Of a stretch of DNA of 6,300 bases, positions 6,095 to 6,300 are shown in pieces. A program made the position numbers and the translations under genes. Under the pieces are notes generated by a model. The model had not been told where the DNA came from. It worked only from the letters and a program-made list of their open reading frames with translations, and ran no database searches. Source of the stretch: an uncultured Lautropia sp. (GTDB lineage: Bacteria; Pseudomonadota; Gammaproteobacteria; Burkholderiales; Burkholderiaceae_E); contig CALIXC010000010.1 in assembly GCA_938046755.1 (NCBI GenBank), positions 1 to 6,300 on the forward strand, given 5' to 3'. Position 1 is the stretch's first letter, and each line of letters starts with the position of its first letter.

Positions 6095-6300
6095 TGCGTG
6101 GGATGGGCCGACGCCGGAATCGGCGCCAGACCGGAATCTACATCACCGCACTGCGCACGGTGCAGCAGGCAGTGATCGATGAGCACCAGCGCCAACACCG
6201 CCTCGACAATGGGTGTGGCGCGGATGCCCACGCAGGGATCGTGCCGACCCAGGGTCTGCATCATCACCGGATTGCCCTGGCGATCGATCGATCGGCGCTC
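6091..6300 (-). CDS. aroC: Chorismate synthase, C-terminal part (cut by right edge)
   Basis: The last 69 residues and stop of chorismate synthase are visible. The enzyme uses reduced FMN to convert 5-enolpyruvylshikimate-3-phosphate to chorismate, the last common step of aromatic amino acid synthesis. The signature is GRHDPCVGIRATPIVEA at residues 18-34 of the visible part, preceded by SIDRQGNP and followed by LALVLIDHCLLHRAQCGDV, all as in the C-terminal end of AroC. A tail of about 15 residues (DSGLAPIPASAHPTQ) follows the conserved part, and such tails vary between species. The TGA at 6091-6093 overlaps the earliest ATG of the downstream protease gene. The start and most of the gene are outside the window. 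Confidence 0.95.
   Translation of the reverse strand, partial: ERRSIDRQGNPVMMQTLGRHDPCVGIRATPIVEAVLALVLIDHCLLHRAQCGDVDSGLAPIPASAHPTQ

Noticed and set aside
6281..6294. Run of three overlapping GATC sites (CGATCGATCGATCG)
   Set aside because: It lies inside the aroC coding sequence, encoding part of RRSIDRQ, and is too short to suggest an origin or methylation cluster.

Overview
The window is a compact, GC-rich bacterial chromosome segment. Every gene I can support lies on the minus strand, so transcription runs from right to left. The gene content and order (leuC-leuD-leuB-asd-fimV) match, from general knowledge, the conserved leucine/asd/fimV block of Betaproteobacteria, probably Burkholderiales. 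The asd product is of the Gram-negative type and fimV follows it directly, which fits. I cannot name a genus from sequence alone.

Layout in the direction of transcription: the 3' end of aroC (chorismate synthase, cut by the right edge); a predicted M48-family zinc metalloprotease lipoprotein whose first possible ATG overlaps the aroC stop; a 46-base gap with a possible promoter; leuC and leuD (isopropylmalate isomerase large and small subunits, 4 bases apart); a 146-base mark-to-mark space with a strong hairpin just before leuB; leuB (3-isopropylmalate dehydrogenase); asd (aspartate-semialdehyde dehydrogenase) 40 bases on; a 110-base gap with a second hairpin; and the 5' part of a fimV-like gene, cut by the left edge. 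No stretch over 300 bases is without a gene.

The core is biosynthetic. LeuC/LeuD and LeuB carry out the second and third steps of leucine synthesis, Asd is the branch point to lysine/diaminopimelate, threonine and methionine, and AroC makes chorismate for aromatic amino acids. The lipoprotein protease and FimV are envelope proteins that share the strand and probably some transcripts. I see no mobile element, CRISPR array, RNA gene or unknown multi-gene system. The points worth a second look are regulatory: the hairpin between leuD and leuB, the leuC start that lacks a Shine-Dalgarno but sits under an extended -10-like motif, and the TTG start of fimV.
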